DNA of 64,000 bases from Alkalihalobacillus sp. LMS39 (GCF_022812285.1 NZ_CP093300.1:3596001-3660000), one strand, 5' to 3'. Shown: positions 34,146-43,644, numbered from the stretch's first letter. Numbers and translations are program-made. Notes: generated from the sequence alone by a model not told the origin.

Positions 34146-35059
34146 TACATACTCTTTTTTCCTTTAAATGCTCGTAAGTTTTTACTTGGTAACGATTTTC
34201 CAATTCTATCTTCTATCCACATTGCTGCTTCTAACAGCCGTTGTTCATTTACCCCTGTTTCTATTTCCATTCCATGTAACATATAAATCAAATCTTCTGT
34301 CGTCACATTTCCAGCAGCTCCAGGGGCGTAAGGACAACCGCCCAGTCCCCCGACTGCTCCATCAAATGTCGTGATTCCCATCGTTAATGCGACATAAATA
34401 TTCGTTAAAGCGACTCCTCTCGTATCATGAAAATGTAGAGCAAGTTTGTCAGAAGGGTAGCGCTTTAATAAAGTCTCTATTACACTCTCAACTTGAACAG
34501 GGTTCGCAACACCAACCGTATCACCTAACGATAATTCATGAATGCCGGATTCAAATAATGTATCCGCGACGCGAATGACTTTCTCAATGGATACCTCGTG
34601 TTCATAAGGACAACCAAAAACAGTGGAAACATATCCTCGTGTTGTTTTATTTGCCTTTTGGGCTTCTTGAATGACTTCATCTAAAATAACAAACGTTTCA
34701 TCGATAGATTTATTAATATTTTTTTTATTATGGGTTTCACTTGCAGACATAAAAACGGACACTTCATCAACCTCTGCTGCTAACGCTCGCTCTAGCCCTT
34801 TTGCATTAGGAACAAGCGCAGCATAGGTAACATCTGGCTTTCTTTTTATTTCTTTTGCTACTTGAACAGCATCGGCTAACGCTGGAATCCATTTTGGATG
34901 AACAAAAGACGTGATTTCGATATATGAAAAACCAGATTCTGATAACATATTAATCCACTTAATTTTATCTTCTGTCTCGATAAATGTCGGTTCATTTTGC
35001 AATCCGTCACGTGGACCAACTTCTTTTATTGTGACGTTAGTCGGACATTTCATTTTCAC
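34145..35059 (-). CDS. yngG: Hydroxymethylglutaryl-CoA lyase
   Basis: A 304-residue DRE-TIM metallolyase that splits HMG-CoA into acetoacetate and acetyl-CoA. The VGPRDGLQNE motif at the N-terminus, HFHDTRGVALTN for metal binding and the active-site Cys in GLGGCPYAPGAAGN are all present. The GTG at 35059 overlaps the TGA of the biotin-carrier gene (GTGA), arguing for coupled translation; an ATG two codons later is possible. Acetoacetate made here can be taken up by ScoAB in the same operon. Confidence 0.93.
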   Translation of the reverse strand: MKMKCPTNVTIKEVGPRDGLQNEPTFIETEDKIKWINMLSESGFSYIEITSFVHPKWIPALADAVQVAKEIKRKPDVTYAALVPNAKGLERALAAEVDEVSVFMSASETHNKKNINKSIDETFVILDEVIQEAQKANKTTRGYVSTVFGCPYEHEVSIEKVIRVADTLFESGIHELSLGDTVGVANPVQVESVIETLLKRYPSDKLALHFHDTRGVALTNIYVALTMGITTFDGAVGGLGGCPYAPGAAGNVTTEDLIYMLHGMEIETGVNEQRLLEAAMWIEDRIGKSLPSKNLRAFKGKKSM

Positions 35060-35268
35060 TCTAACTCCAATAAAACTTCCGCTTCGTCTACAAAGTCACC
35101 TTCGTTTTTTATGATTTCTTTTACCGTCCCACTTACTTCCGTTGTAATCGGAATTTCCATTTTCATCGACTCAAGAATGGCGACATCTTGCCCTTCTTCG
35201 ACTTGATCTCCAACTTTCACTAACAGCTTCCACAAGTTTCCTGCCATATTCGAAACTACCTTTGCCAC
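35056..35268 (-). CDS. yngHB: Biotin/lipoyl attachment protein
   Basis: A 70-residue stand-alone biotinyl domain with the ESMKME motif, whose Lys carries biotin. It moves the carboxyl group between the carboxylase and the carboxyltransferase. The start is GTG with AGGAGA upstream, 14 bp behind the biotin carboxylase gene. A separate small carrier gene is typical of the Bacillus yng operon. Confidence 0.92.
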   Translation of the reverse strand: MAKVVSNMAGNLWKLLVKVGDQVEEGQDVAILESMKMEIPITTEVSGTVKEIIKNEGDFVDEAEVLLELE

Positions 35269-35282
35269 GATATCTCTCCTCC

Positions 35283-36638
35283 TTATTTTTTTACAGATTG
35301 ATTTCGTAAATGTTCATTCACAAAATTTGTCGTTGTATCTCCTTTTTGGAACGCCGGGTTAGCTGCCACTTTTTTCAACATCGGAATATTTGTTTTGATT
35401 CCTTCTACTGTATAATCATCTAACGCCATTTGTAGAAATTGAATCGCTTCTTCTCGACTACGTCCTTTCACGACTAATTTCGCAATCATCGGGTCATAGT
35501 AAGGTGTCACGACTGAGCGGTCGTTCACTCCGCATTCATTCCGAACAAATCCCTGTTCAGGTAATAGTAATGCGGTTATTTTTCCAGGAGAGGGGAAAAA
35601 CGTGTTTGGATCTTCTGCATAAATTCGAACTTCAATTGCGTGGCCATCATAATTGACCTCATCCTGTGTGAATGATAGAGCTTCTCCTGCAGCCACTTTC
35701 AACTGTTCTTCGACTAAATCAAGGCCCGTAATTTCTTCGGTGACAGGATGTTCGACTTGGAGTCTTGTATTCATTTCAAGAAAATAAAAGTTTTTTTCTT
35801 CGTCAACTAAAAACTCAATTGTACCTGCATTCTCATATCCAATCGATGTTGCAGCCTTAACAGCTGTTTCTCCCATTTTTTTGCGAGTTGTTTCATCTAA
35901 AAACGCGGACGGAGCTTCTTCCACAACTTTTTGGTGCCTTCTTTGAATCGAGCACTCTCGCTCACCTAAATAAACCGTATTGCCTTGTGAATCTGCTAAT
36001 ATTTGAATCTCAATATGACGAGGGTTTTCAATATACTTTTCCATATACATTGCCCCATCACCAAAGAAATCCGTTGCTCTCTTTTGGTTTCCTTCAAACG
36101 CTTTTGCTAGTTCGTCTTCATGGTAAATGATTTGCATCCCAATTCCTCCGCCACCAGAAGAAGCTTTTAGCATAACGGGGTATCCAATTATAGAAGCAAC
36201 AGAGGATGCCTCCTCTAGATTTGCAAGTTGGCAAGTTACACCTGGGACAATCGGAACACCAGATAGCTCCATTTGTTGTCGAGCTTCAATTTTACTTCCC
36301 ATCTTTTCGATAACTTCTGGACTCGGTCCAATAAAGACAATTCCTTCTTCTTTACAACGTTTGGCAAACATTGCACTTTCAGAAAGCAAGCCGTATCCTG
36401 GGTGAATCGCTTCTGCTTTTGTTTCTTTTGCGACTTCAATGATTTTTTCCATATTTAAATAACTTTCATTTACTCGTGGTTTACCAATCAAATATGCTTC
36501 TGTTGCTAAATGTCGATGGGGCGCATCTGCATCTGCTTCTGAATAAACGGCTACAGTCTGAATCCCTAATGTTTCACATGTTCGAATAATACGGAGTGCA
36601 ATTTCCCCTCGGTTTGCGATGAGTATTTTCTTAAACAT
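35283..36638 (-). CDS. yngH: Biotin carboxylase subunit of acyl-CoA carboxylase
   Basis: A 451-residue ATP-grasp enzyme that carboxylates biotin with bicarbonate and ATP. FKKILIANRGEIALRIIRTC opens the biotin-carboxylase N-domain, KASSGGGGIGMQ is the glycine loop, and FLEMNTRLQVEHPVTE carries the metal and catalytic residues. The ATG at 36638 is chosen (GAGGTGA six bases upstream) over a GTG three codons earlier. Length equals AccC-type subunits. Confidence 0.93.
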   Translation of the reverse strand: MFKKILIANRGEIALRIIRTCETLGIQTVAVYSEADADAPHRHLATEAYLIGKPRVNESYLNMEKIIEVAKETKAEAIHPGYGLLSESAMFAKRCKEEGIVFIGPSPEVIEKMGSKIEARQQMELSGVPIVPGVTCQLANLEEASSVASIIGYPVMLKASSGGGGIGMQIIYHEDELAKAFEGNQKRATDFFGDGAMYMEKYIENPRHIEIQILADSQGNTVYLGERECSIQRRHQKVVEEAPSAFLDETTRKKMGETAVKAATSIGYENAGTIEFLVDEEKNFYFLEMNTRLQVEHPVTEEITGLDLVEEQLKVAAGEALSFTQDEVNYDGHAIEVRIYAEDPNTFFPSPGKITALLLPEQGFVRNECGVNDRSVVTPYYDPMIAKLVVKGRSREEAIQFLQMALDDYTVEGIKTNIPMLKKVAANPAFQKGDTTTNFVNEHLRNQSVKK

Positions 36639-36658
36639 TCTCTTCACCTCATTCTATT

Positions 36659-36672
36659 TGAGAGCGTTTTCA
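36659..36672. promoter_or_regulatory. cre site inside the acyl-CoA operon
   Basis: TGAGAGCGTTTTCA matches TGWNANCGNTNWCA at all defined positions. It lies 21 bp before the yngH start, in the 108-bp gap after yngJ. It could act as a roadblock or control an internal promoter. Confidence 0.6.
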
Positions 36673-36746
36673 TTTCTTTTTCTAGTTCCGGACGGTTTGA
36701 CCTTTTTTTCTCTCTTATCTTATTCAGCATTACTTCATTTCCATGT

Positions 36747-37931
36747 CTAATTCGTTACACTTTGTGCTCGTACGGTTTCCGTTTTATCCCCACACCCTAA
36801 TTGTCTAGCAATGACTAAGCGCTGAATTTCAGATGTACCTTCACCAATTTCCATAAGCTTTGCATCCCGTAACATCCGCTCAACTTCATATTCTCGCATA
36901 TACCCGTATCCACCATGAATTTGAATCGCTTCATCACAAACATGCATCGCTGTTTTTGACGCAAATAATTTTGCAAAAGCAGACTCTTTCGTAAACGGTT
37001 TATTGTTGTCTTTTAACCAAGCCGATTTTAAATACATATTTCTCGCTAATTCAATTTCCATCGCCATGTCAGCAAGCTTAAATTGTATCGCTTGAAAATT
37101 AGAAATGGATTGACCAAATTGTTTTCGTTCTTTTGCATATTTTAATGCTGCATCAAACGCGCCTTGAGCAATTCCAACTGAAAGAGCCGCTATGGAAATT
37201 CTCCCTCCATCTAAAGTATATAAAAACTGCTTAAAGCCTTTTTCTGGATCTCCTAATAAATTCTCTTTCGGGACACGGACATCCTCTAAAATTAGTTCAG
37301 AAGTATTAGAGCCTTTTAAGCCCATCTTTTCATAATTGCTATTAATCGTAAATCCAGGTAAACCCGTAGGCACAATAATCGCTGAAATGATGTTTTTTCC
37401 ACGGTCATCTTTCCCTGTAACAGCAGTTACGATTACCGTTCTTGAATAGCCCGCGTTTGTAATCCAGCATTTTTCCCCATTAATCACATACTCATCATCT
37501 TCTACTATCGCTTTTGTTCTCGTTCCACCTGCATCTGATCCCGCATTTGGTTCCGTTAACCCAAATGCACCTAGTGATTTTCCAGAAGCTAAAGGAATAA
37601 GATGCTCTTGTTTTTGTTTTTCTGTACCAAAATAATAAAGTGGACTAGCTCCAAGAGAAACGGCAGCCGCATAGCTTAAGCCCGTACTTCCGCAAGCCCG
37701 ACCAATTTCCTCTACAGCTAACGCATATGAAATCGTATCTCCACCTGAGCCACCATACTCCTCTGGAAAAGGAATCCCTAACATCCCTAACTCACCCATT
37801 TTTTTAAACGTATCAATTGGAAATTGACCTGATTCATCTACAAATCTAGCATGTGGAGCCACTTCATTTTGGGCAAAATCACGGACCATATCTCGAATCA
37901 TTGTTTGTTCTTTTGTTAGTTCAAAATTCAC
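36747..37931 (-). CDS. yngJ: Acyl-CoA dehydrogenase, YngJ-like
   Basis: A 394-residue flavoprotein of the acyl-CoA dehydrogenase family. [15 protein letters not shown] and [18 protein letters not shown] lie in the FAD-binding region, [15 protein letters not shown] and [22 protein letters not shown] follow, and it ends with [16 protein letters not shown]. By context it oxidises isovaleryl-CoA to methylcrotonyl-CoA. The Glu in GEGTSEIQ sits where short-chain enzymes carry their catalytic base, so a broader short/branched specificity is possible. The start is GTG with a GGGGG site. Confidence 0.88.
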   Translation of the reverse strand: MNFELTKEQTMIRDMVRDFAQNEVAPHARFVDESGQFPIDTFKKMGELGMLGIPFPEEYGGSGGDTISYALAVEEIGRACGSTGLSYAAAVSLGASPLYYFGTEKQKQEHLIPLASGKSLGAFGLTEPNAGSDAGGTRTKAIVEDDEYVINGEKCWITNAGYSRTVIVTAVTGKDDRGKNIISAIIVPTGLPGFTINSNYEKMGLKGSNTSELILEDVRVPKENLLGDPEKGFKQFLYTLDGGRISIAALSVGIAQGAFDAALKYAKERKQFGQSISNFQAIQFKLADMAMEIELARNMYLKSAWLKDNNKPFTKESAFAKLFASKTAMHVCDEAIQIHGGYGYMREYEVERMLRDAKLMEIGEGTSEIQRLVIARQLGCGDKTETVRAQSVTN

Positions 37932-37958
37932 TTAAAATCCCCCTTAATAATAGTAAAA

Positions 37959-37972
37959 TGGTAACGCTTACA
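37959..37972. promoter_or_regulatory. cre-like site upstream of yngJ
   Basis: TGGTAACGCTTACA fits the cre consensus except for G at position 3. It lies between scoB and yngJ, 28 bp before the yngJ start. Confidence 0.45.
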
Positions 37973-37992
37973 TTTTTGTCGATAAAAAACAG

Positions 37993-38652
37993 TTAAAATG
38001 CTTCTAGCTTTACATTGTCATCAATTTGCAATGGCGCTTCTGTTGCTTGAATAATATCTTCAATTTGAAAACCTTGTGCAACTTCCATTAACTTTAATCC
38101 GTTTGATGTAACATCGATAACAGCTCGGTCAGTAATGATCCGATTTACGACATTTTGTCCTGTTAAAGGCAACGAACATTCCTTTAAAATTTTCGAGTCA
38201 CCTTTTTTATTGACATGCTCCATAATAATTACAATTCGTTTTGCACCATGAACTAAGTCCATCGCTCCGCCCATTCCCTTTATCATCTTGCCTGGAATCA
38301 TCCAATTGGCTAAATTCCCTTGTTCGGATACTTCCATTCCACCTAAAATCGCTAAATCAATATGTCCACCCCGGATCATCGCAAACGACTCTGCATTGTT
38401 AAAGTAACTCGCCCCTTTGATAGCTGTTACCGTTTCCTTTCCTGCATTAATTAAATCTGGGTCGACCTCTTCTTTTGTTGGATAAGGTCCAATGCCAAGT
38501 AAGCCATTTTCCGATTGCAACACAACATATTTATTGTCCGAAATATAATTCGCTACCATCGTAGGCATACCGATTCCTAAATTCACATAAAACCCATCTT
38601 GAATTTCTCGTTCCGCTCGTTTCGCTATTTTTACTCTTACGCTATTGGCCAT
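37993..38652 (-). CDS. scoB: 3-oxoacid CoA-transferase subunit B
   Basis: A 219-residue class I CoA-transferase beta subunit. The catalytic Glu is in SENGLLGIGPYP, and GGHIDLAILGGMEV and GAMDLVHGAKRIVIIMEH are typical. With ScoA it transfers CoA from succinyl-CoA to acetoacetate. It follows scoA by 25 bp and has AAGGAGG before its ATG. Confidence 0.95.
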   Translation of the reverse strand: MANSVRVKIAKRAEREIQDGFYVNLGIGMPTMVANYISDNKYVVLQSENGLLGIGPYPTKEEVDPDLINAGKETVTAIKGASYFNNAESFAMIRGGHIDLAILGGMEVSEQGNLANWMIPGKMIKGMGGAMDLVHGAKRIVIIMEHVNKKGDSKILKECSLPLTGQNVVNRIITDRAVIDVTSNGLKLMEVAQGFQIEDIIQATEAPLQIDDNVKLEAF

Positions 38653-38677
38653 CGATAATCCTCCTTACATTCAAACT

Positions 38678-39370
38678 TTATGTTTCTTTTACGGTAAGTC
38701 TTTCGATCCGTTTTTGTTGTTTTCCAACAATTAACCGTTGAACATATATACTTGGCGTATGAATTTCATCTGGATTAAGTTCTCCGATTTCAACAAGCTC
38801 TTCGACTTCAGCAATCGTGACTTTTCCTGCAGCTGCCATCATTGGATTAAAATTTTGTGCCGTTTTACGATAAATCAAGTTTCCTAGTTTATCGCCTTTC
38901 CATGCCCGAATTAAACTAAAATCCGCTTTATATCCTTCTTCTAAAACATACTCTTTGCCGTGAAATTGTCTTTTTTCTTTTCCTTCTGCAATCGGAGTTC
39001 CAACACCAGCAGGCGTATAAAAAGCGGGAATTCCTGCTCCACCAGCACGAATTTTTTCGGCTAATGACCCTTGTGGAACTAATTCAACTTCTAATTCTCC
39101 TTGTAATACTTGTCGTTCAAATTCTTTATTTTCGCCAACATAAGAAGAGATCATCTTTTTTATTTGTTTATTTTTTAATAATAAGCCTAGTCCCCAATCA
39201 TCAACACCACAATTATTAGATATGACAGTCAAGTCTTTTACATTCGTTTTACATAATGCTTGAATAAGATTTTCAGGAATTCCAACTAAGCCAAAGCCAC
39301 CAACCATAATCGTCATACCACTTTTAATCTCGCTTACCGCTTCTTCAAAACTTGTATAAATGGTTTTCAT
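38678..39370 (-). CDS. scoA: 3-oxoacid CoA-transferase subunit A
   Basis: A 230-residue alpha subunit. It has the N-terminal [15 protein letters not shown] glycine motif, [17 protein letters not shown], and [22 protein letters not shown]. It partners ScoB to make acetoacetyl-CoA, which the thiolase gene directly upstream can split. It follows the thiolase gene by 17 bp. Confidence 0.95.
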   Translation of the reverse strand: MKTIYTSFEEAVSEIKSGMTIMVGGFGLVGIPENLIQALCKTNVKDLTVISNNCGVDDWGLGLLLKNKQIKKMISSYVGENKEFERQVLQGELEVELVPQGSLAEKIRAGGAGIPAFYTPAGVGTPIAEGKEKRQFHGKEYVLEEGYKADFSLIRAWKGDKLGNLIYRKTAQNFNPMMAAAGKVTIAEVEELVEIGELNPDEIHTPSIYVQRLIVGKQQKRIERLTVKET

Positions 39371-39387
39371 CGCTGCTCCCTCCCCTT

Positions 39388-40578
39388 CTATTCTTCTCTT
39401 TCAATAATGGTTGCTACACCTTGGCCACCACCGATACATAACGTCGCTAATCCTAATCGTTGCTGGCGTCGCTTTAATTCGTGGACTAATGTGACGAGAA
39501 TTCTTGCCCCACTTGCCCCTATCGGATGCCCTAATGCAATCGCTCCACCATTCACATTTAATATCTCTTTGGAAAATTGAAGCTCTTTTGCAACGGCTAT
39601 AGCTTGAGCAGCAAAAGCTTCATTTGCTTCAATTAAATCCAATTCATCAAGTTTGACCCCTGCTTTCTCCAAAGCTTTTTTTGTAGCAGGAACAGGACCT
39701 AATCCCATCACACTAGGGTTAATAGCAGCACTTGCATTTGCTTTTATTGTTGCGAGAGGCGTGACCCCAAGTTGTTCAGCTTTTTTTCGACTCATCACTA
39801 ACACAGCAGCTGCGCCGTCATTAATGCCTGATGCATTTCCTGCTGTTACAGTCCCCTCTTTTTTAAATGCGGACCGAAGCTTCGCTAATTTTTCTGTGGT
39901 CGTTCCTGCTTTAATATATTCATCGCTCTCAAAACGGATAAGGTCTCCTTTTTTCTGAGGGATGTCTACCGAGACGATTTCATCTTTAAATTTTCCTTCC
40001 GCTACGGCATTGGCTGCTTTATTTTGACTCCAAGCGGCAAATTCATCTTGTTCTTCTCTCGTAAGACTATATTGATTACAGATGTTTTCCGCTGTGATTC
40101 CCATATGATAATCATTTGTTGCACACCATAAGCCATCATGAACCATGCTGTCTATTATCGTTTGATGTCCCATTCGAAATCCATCTCTAGCTCCCATTGA
40201 TACATAAGGTGCTTGACTCATATTTTCCATTCCGCCTGCTACAACAACATCAGCATCTCCTGTAACGATCGCTTGTGCTGCTAAATGGACAGCTTTTAAC
40301 CCCGACCCACACACTTTATTAATCGTGAGTGCCGGTACTGTTTCCGGCAGGTTTGCTAACAAGGCGGCTTGCCTTGCTGGATTTTGTCCAAGCCCAGCTT
40401 GCAGAACATTTCCCATTATGACTTCATCAACCTCTTCTGGTAATACTCCCGCTCTATTCAGTACTTCTTTTATGACAATAGTTCCTAGTTGAACCGCTGA
40501 AACTGACTTTAACATTCCACCGAAATTGCCTATCGGTGTTCGAACAGCACTGACAATAACAACGTCTGTTTCAATCAT
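39388..40578 (-). CDS. Acetyl-CoA C-acetyltransferase (thiolase)
   Basis: A 396-residue thiolase that splits acetoacetyl-CoA to two acetyl-CoA. The nucleophile Cys is in [16 protein letters not shown], the His in [19 protein letters not shown] and the second Cys in [11 protein letters not shown]. The ATG at 40578 has AGGAGG ten bases upstream and begins the family N-terminus ([14 protein letters not shown]); the frame is open up to 40620. It is the first gene of the ten-gene acyl-CoA operon and is divergent from a LysR gene. Confidence 0.93.
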   Translation of the reverse strand: MIETDVVIVSAVRTPIGNFGGMLKSVSAVQLGTIVIKEVLNRAGVLPEEVDEVIMGNVLQAGLGQNPARQAALLANLPETVPALTINKVCGSGLKAVHLAAQAIVTGDADVVVAGGMENMSQAPYVSMGARDGFRMGHQTIIDSMVHDGLWCATNDYHMGITAENICNQYSLTREEQDEFAAWSQNKAANAVAEGKFKDEIVSVDIPQKKGDLIRFESDEYIKAGTTTEKLAKLRSAFKKEGTVTAGNASGINDGAAAVLVMSRKKAEQLGVTPLATIKANASAAINPSVMGLGPVPATKKALEKAGVKLDELDLIEANEAFAAQAIAVAKELQFSKEILNVNGGAIALGHPIGASGARILVTLVHELKRRQQRLGLATLCIGGGQGVATIIEREE

Positions 40579-40650
40579 GATTCCATTCCTCCTTCTTGGT
40601 GGAGTATTTCGAATATTCAATCCCCTTCACCTTAAAAGTTTACAGCTTTC

Positions 40651-40702
40651 TTATTTATGAGTAAAATGAATTAAAATTATATTATTTATTACTAAAATGA
40701 AT
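40651..40702. promoter_or_regulatory. Two 21-bp direct repeats between thiolase and LysR genes
   Basis: TTATTTATGAGTAAAATGAA at 40651 and TTATTTATTACTAAAATGAA at 40682, each continuing with T, are 19/21 identical and exactly 31 bp apart, three helical turns. Each holds TTTA-N4-TAAA, a plausible LysR half-site. They probably bind the divergently encoded LysR protein. Confidence 0.6.
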
Positions 40703-40718
40703 AAATAGGTGATAAGAC

Positions 40719-41594
40719 ATGGAAATGAAGGATTTGCGTTATTTTGTAGAAGTCGCCAACTACGGGAGTTTTACAAAGGCCGCTCAACAAACATATTTAT
40801 CTCAACCAGCGTTAAGTAAATCTGTTCAAAAGTTAGAAAGGGAACTAAATGTTGAGTTATTTGAGCGTTCAACACGCAAATTAAAGCTAACTGATGCCGG
40901 AGACATTGTGTACAAACAAAGTCTGCATATTTTAAATGCAACAAACGAACTCACAACACTATTAGATGACTTAATGAATTTACCGACGGGGAAAATAAAA
41001 ATCGGGATTCCTCCGTTAATCGGAACACTTTTTTTTCCAACGATCGCTACAAAATTTGGGACGTTATATCCGAACGTTTCTTTAGAATTAGTTGAACTAG
41101 GAGCGAAGAGAATTGAAAGATTAGTAGAAGAGGGACAGGTTGATGTTGGCATTGTCGTCTTACCGATAGATAAGAAAAAATTTGATATTGTCCCGTTTAT
41201 TAAAGAGGAATTTATGTTATTTGTTCATCCAAATCACACATTGGCTAACGAATCCACTGTCCAACTACAGCAATTAGCCGATGAGAGATTCATCTTATTT
41301 AATCGAGAATTTACCTTACACTCGTTTCTTATTGAACAATGTCAACTAGCAGGGTTTACACCAACGATTGCATATGAAAGCTCTCAATGGGATTTAATTA
41401 CTGAACTCGTCATCGCCCAACTCGGAATTACACTTCTTCCAAAGTTAATTTACGAGAAAATGGATAAAGAAGCGATTTCGATGATTCCGCTACACTCTCC
41501 ACCGATGTGGGAATTAGCGATTATTACAAAAAAAGACACGTACAGATCGTATGCTGTTAGGAAATTGCAACAGTTTTTAACGGAGCATTTCTAG
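40719..41594 (+). CDS. LysR-family regulator, divergent to the acyl-CoA operon
   Basis: A 291-residue LysR protein. The N-terminal winged HTH (MKDLRYFVEVANYGSFTKAAQQTYLSQPALSKSVQKLE) is followed by a PBP-like effector domain (about 90-290), of the CynR/GltC-like length. It faces the thiolase gene across 140 bp with a pair of direct repeats, so it very likely controls the ten-gene operon; the effector (a CoA thioester or branched acid) is unknown. Its TAG stop is supplied by the first bases of a dispersed repeat (CTAGAATAAG), so the last codons may differ in relatives. Confidence 0.9.
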   Translation: MEMKDLRYFVEVANYGSFTKAAQQTYLSQPALSKSVQKLERELNVELFERSTRKLKLTDAGDIVYKQSLHILNATNELTTLLDDLMNLPTGKIKIGIPPLIGTLFFPTIATKFGTLYPNVSLELVELGAKRIERLVEEGQVDVGIVVLPIDKKKFDIVPFIKEEFMLFVHPNHTLANESTVQLQQLADERFILFNREFTLHSFLIEQCQLAGFTPTIAYESSQWDLITELVIAQLGITLLPKLIYEKMDKEAISMIPLHSPPMWELAIITKKDTYRSYAVRKLQQFLTEHF

Positions 41595-41641
41595 AATAAG
41601 CTTTCAAAGCTTCTCTGCTAGACCAACATTTTTATACTCCC
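41591..41641. repeat. Dispersed AAGCTTTCAAAGCTT repeat overlapping the LysR stop
   Basis: CTAGAATAAGC, the 15-bp palindrome, CTGCTAGACCAA and TTTATACTCCCTC, in the same order as at 18761-18810. Confidence 0.65.
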
Positions 41642-41649
41642 TCATTTTT

Positions 41650-41830
41650 GCGGTCAGAGCAGCCGTTATTTGTGAACATGATACGGGTTTCCGTTTTTTA
41701 GCGGCCACAGGAGCGGTTATTAACACAAATGCAACTCTATTCCTAGCGATATATTATGATTAACTGCTCCTGTGTCCTCCAACATTCCAAAACGCTTGCA
41801 ATGTTCACAGATAACGGTTTTCATGGCCGC
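41650..41830. repeat. 181-bp palindromic dispersed element, copy 2
   Basis: Same length and orientation as the copy at 18553-18733, with the same nested inverted arms (GCGGTCAGAGCAGCCGTTAT to GATAACGG...ATGGCCGC; inner GCGGCCACAGGAGCG to CTGCTCCTGTGTCC). Paired positions in the arms are largely kept. Confidence 0.8.
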
Positions 41831-42140
41831 TTACTTCCCATAAACAACAAAATCGCTAACCCGATAAACCCGACCGAGGTGTTGAGTGATTCACTTGGGT
41901 CTTTTCTTTCTTGTCCATAGTACTCCAAATCCCTTATTCATTCTAAGAATGTAGTAGAGCAATGATATACACAACAAGTCGACTATAGTTTATTCAAGCG
42001 AAGTGCGAAGCCTTCGCTCTTCTAGAATAAGCGTTTAAAACTTCACTGCTAGACCAACATGTATATAATAAAAAAGTAACTGTAACTTTAGAAGAATTTC
42101 ACCGTCTAATGGACTATACTTAGAATTGGAGGGATCGCTT
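41831..42140. other. Non-coding stretch with hairpin repeats
   Basis: No gene recognised. Contains an AGCGAAGTGCGAAGCCTTCGCT hairpin region near 41997-42020, again seen in altered form near 43087-43112, then a diverged CTAGAATAAGC repeat (42022-42060) and the ribosome site GGAGGG at 42128-42133 of the next gene. Confidence 0.5.
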
Positions 42141-42587
42141 ATGAAAAAAGTACTTGTCATTTTTTCTTTTCTAGCTTTTTTAACAATTAGTCTTTTTGGG
42201 TTTCAAGCACAAGACAATGTGAACACCGAAGAGCGAGGTGCTCATAATGAAGGGCAAGAGAAAGGGGAAGTGTTGTTTGGAGAGCATGATATTACGAAGG
42301 CTATACTAAAGGAAAATGGTCATTCTTCTATTGAAATAGAAGACGTAAATGAGTTGAAAACACTCAAACAAATGATAACAAGTGCCTATAAAGAAGAAGG
42401 AATAGTCAATATGACAAAACCATCCTATTCTTTAGCTGTAACCGATGAATATAATAAACAGCATCGCTTTCATTTATGGATAGGTAAAAAAGGAGAAAAA
42501 AGCGCATTTATGAAACAAGAAGAGACGCACTACATTTATACAACATCAGAAGAAATGACGGATATCCTCATACAGTTGATAGAGTAA
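42141..42587 (+). CDS. Small secreted hypothetical protein
   Basis: A 148-residue protein of no family I recognise. A signal peptide (KKVLVIFSFLAFLTISLFGFQA, about residues 2-23) precedes a charged, Glu-rich segment and a compact domain (about 50-148). That domain has the alternating pattern of a small alpha/beta fold (ITKAILKENG..SIEIEDVNELKTLKQMI...YSLAVTDEYNKQHRFHLWIG). The ATG at 42141 has GGAGGG upstream. It is monocistronic and convergent with the next gene. Confidence 0.7.
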   Translation: MKKVLVIFSFLAFLTISLFGFQAQDNVNTEERGAHNEGQEKGEVLFGEHDITKAILKENGHSSIEIEDVNELKTLKQMITSAYKEEGIVNMTKPSYSLAVTDEYNKQHRFHLWIGKKGEKSAFMKQEETHYIYTTSEEMTDILIQLIE

Positions 42588-42591
42588 CTAC

Positions 42592-43023
42592 TCAACCGTC
42601 TACTTTAATTTCACACTGTGCAGCTGCTTTTTTTCCTTCAAATCTAACATAATGAATACGTGATGATGTCGTAATCACAACTTCGCCTTCTTCATATTGA
42701 CCACATTCTTTTATAAAGAGGGCATCTTTTTCAGTTGAAAAAAATTTGACAACACTCATTTTCAAATCACCTTTTGCTAGTTTTACTTTATACTTCAGTT
42801 TTACCTGTTTATTTTTAGGCAAAAAAAAGCCGAAACTTTGAATCCCAGATAAATATTTATACGTTACAGAAAGGGTTGTCGGTGTTTTTTTATATCGATA
42901 GTTTTTAACGGAAAAAACGAGAATACGTTTTTTATATAAAACAAAGAATAGCACTGCTAAAATAGCATATCCAAATATAGAAGGTAACATCATTTGGCTC
43001 CCAAAGATTATTAATATTACCAT
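42592..43023 (-). CDS. Hypothetical membrane-anchored protein
   Basis: A 143-residue protein with one or two N-terminal membrane helices (about residues 2-30) and a basic, beta-rich cytoplasmic or surface domain behind them. No family recognised. The ribosome site before the ATG at 43023 is weak; an ATG at 42993 is an alternative. It converges on the gene at 42141-42587 with only 4 bp between the stop codons. Confidence 0.6.
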   Translation of the reverse strand: MVILIIFGSQMMLPSIFGYAILAVLFFVLYKKRILVFSVKNYRYKKTPTTLSVTYKYLSGIQSFGFFLPKNKQVKLKYKVKLAKGDLKMSVVKFFSTEKDALFIKECGQYEEGEVVITTSSRIHYVRFEGKKAAAQCEIKVDG

Positions 43024-43140
43024 ATTATCATAGATCCCACTTGATTTAAATTGTCCTATAGAAAAACGCGGGAGCTTATTTTCTTTTAAGCGAAGTGCGG
43101 GGCTTTCGCTTCTCTGCTATACCAGAATTTTATTATATGC

Positions 43141-43173
43141 TAAAAAAGGATACGTCATATCATAGCGTATCCT
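43141..43173 (-). terminator. Terminator of the SAS-DUF5392 unit
   Basis: AGGATACG and CGTATCCT arms with A- and T-rich flanks, directly after the stop codon at 43176. Confidence 0.7.
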
Positions 43174-43175
43174 CT

Positions 43176-43625
43176 TTAACTTGACCATTCTTCTCGTCTT
43201 TTTTGTCTTTCTTCATGTGCTAAAAATTCAATAAAAATATTCATCGCATTAAAGGGTTCTTTTTGGAGCTTCTCGGCATACATTTTTCTGACAGATTCTG
43301 AGGCAATGTCACTTTTTATAATACGTTCCCTTATTAACGAAAACCCTGTTTTAAAAACACTTCGATTATAGTGCATCGACTCTTTAAAAAATGCTGCCCC
43401 TAGTGCACCAATGAAAGAAACAAGTATAATTATTGTCATTTCTGGATTGACCATTTGTCCGAATAGTAAAGAATATAAGCTGGCAAATGCGAAAGAAAGC
43501 AGTGGAATCGAAAGTAACGAAAATAACGTGCTTTTTTTCAAATATGGTGCAATTGTCTTTTGAATTTTTTCTAATTCTCTTTTTGTATACAGTGGCAATG
43601 CTTTATTTACTTTAAATGGATTCAT
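43176..43625 (-). CDS. DUF5392-like small membrane protein
   Basis: A 149-residue protein with two predicted membrane helices (about residues 38-58 and 64-82) and a charged C-terminal helix region (QKEPFNAMNIFIEFLAHEERQKRREE). It resembles the uncharacterised DUF5392 proteins of Bacillaceae. It lies 19 bp behind the (p)ppGpp synthetase gene and is probably cotranscribed with it; whether the two act together is unknown. Confidence 0.65.
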   Translation of the reverse strand: MNPFKVNKALPLYTKRELEKIQKTIAPYLKKSTLFSLLSIPLLSFAFASLYSLLFGQMVNPEMTIIILVSFIGALGAAFFKESMHYNRSVFKTGFSLIRERIIKSDIASESVRKMYAEKLQKEPFNAMNIFIEFLAHEERQKRREEWSS

Positions 43626-43644
43626 GAGTCGTCATCCTTTCTTA

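Noticed and set aside
31940-35206. Several plus-strand open frames opposite the acyl-CoA operon
   Set aside because: Mirror frames of strongly conserved genes with no start signals or family resemblance.
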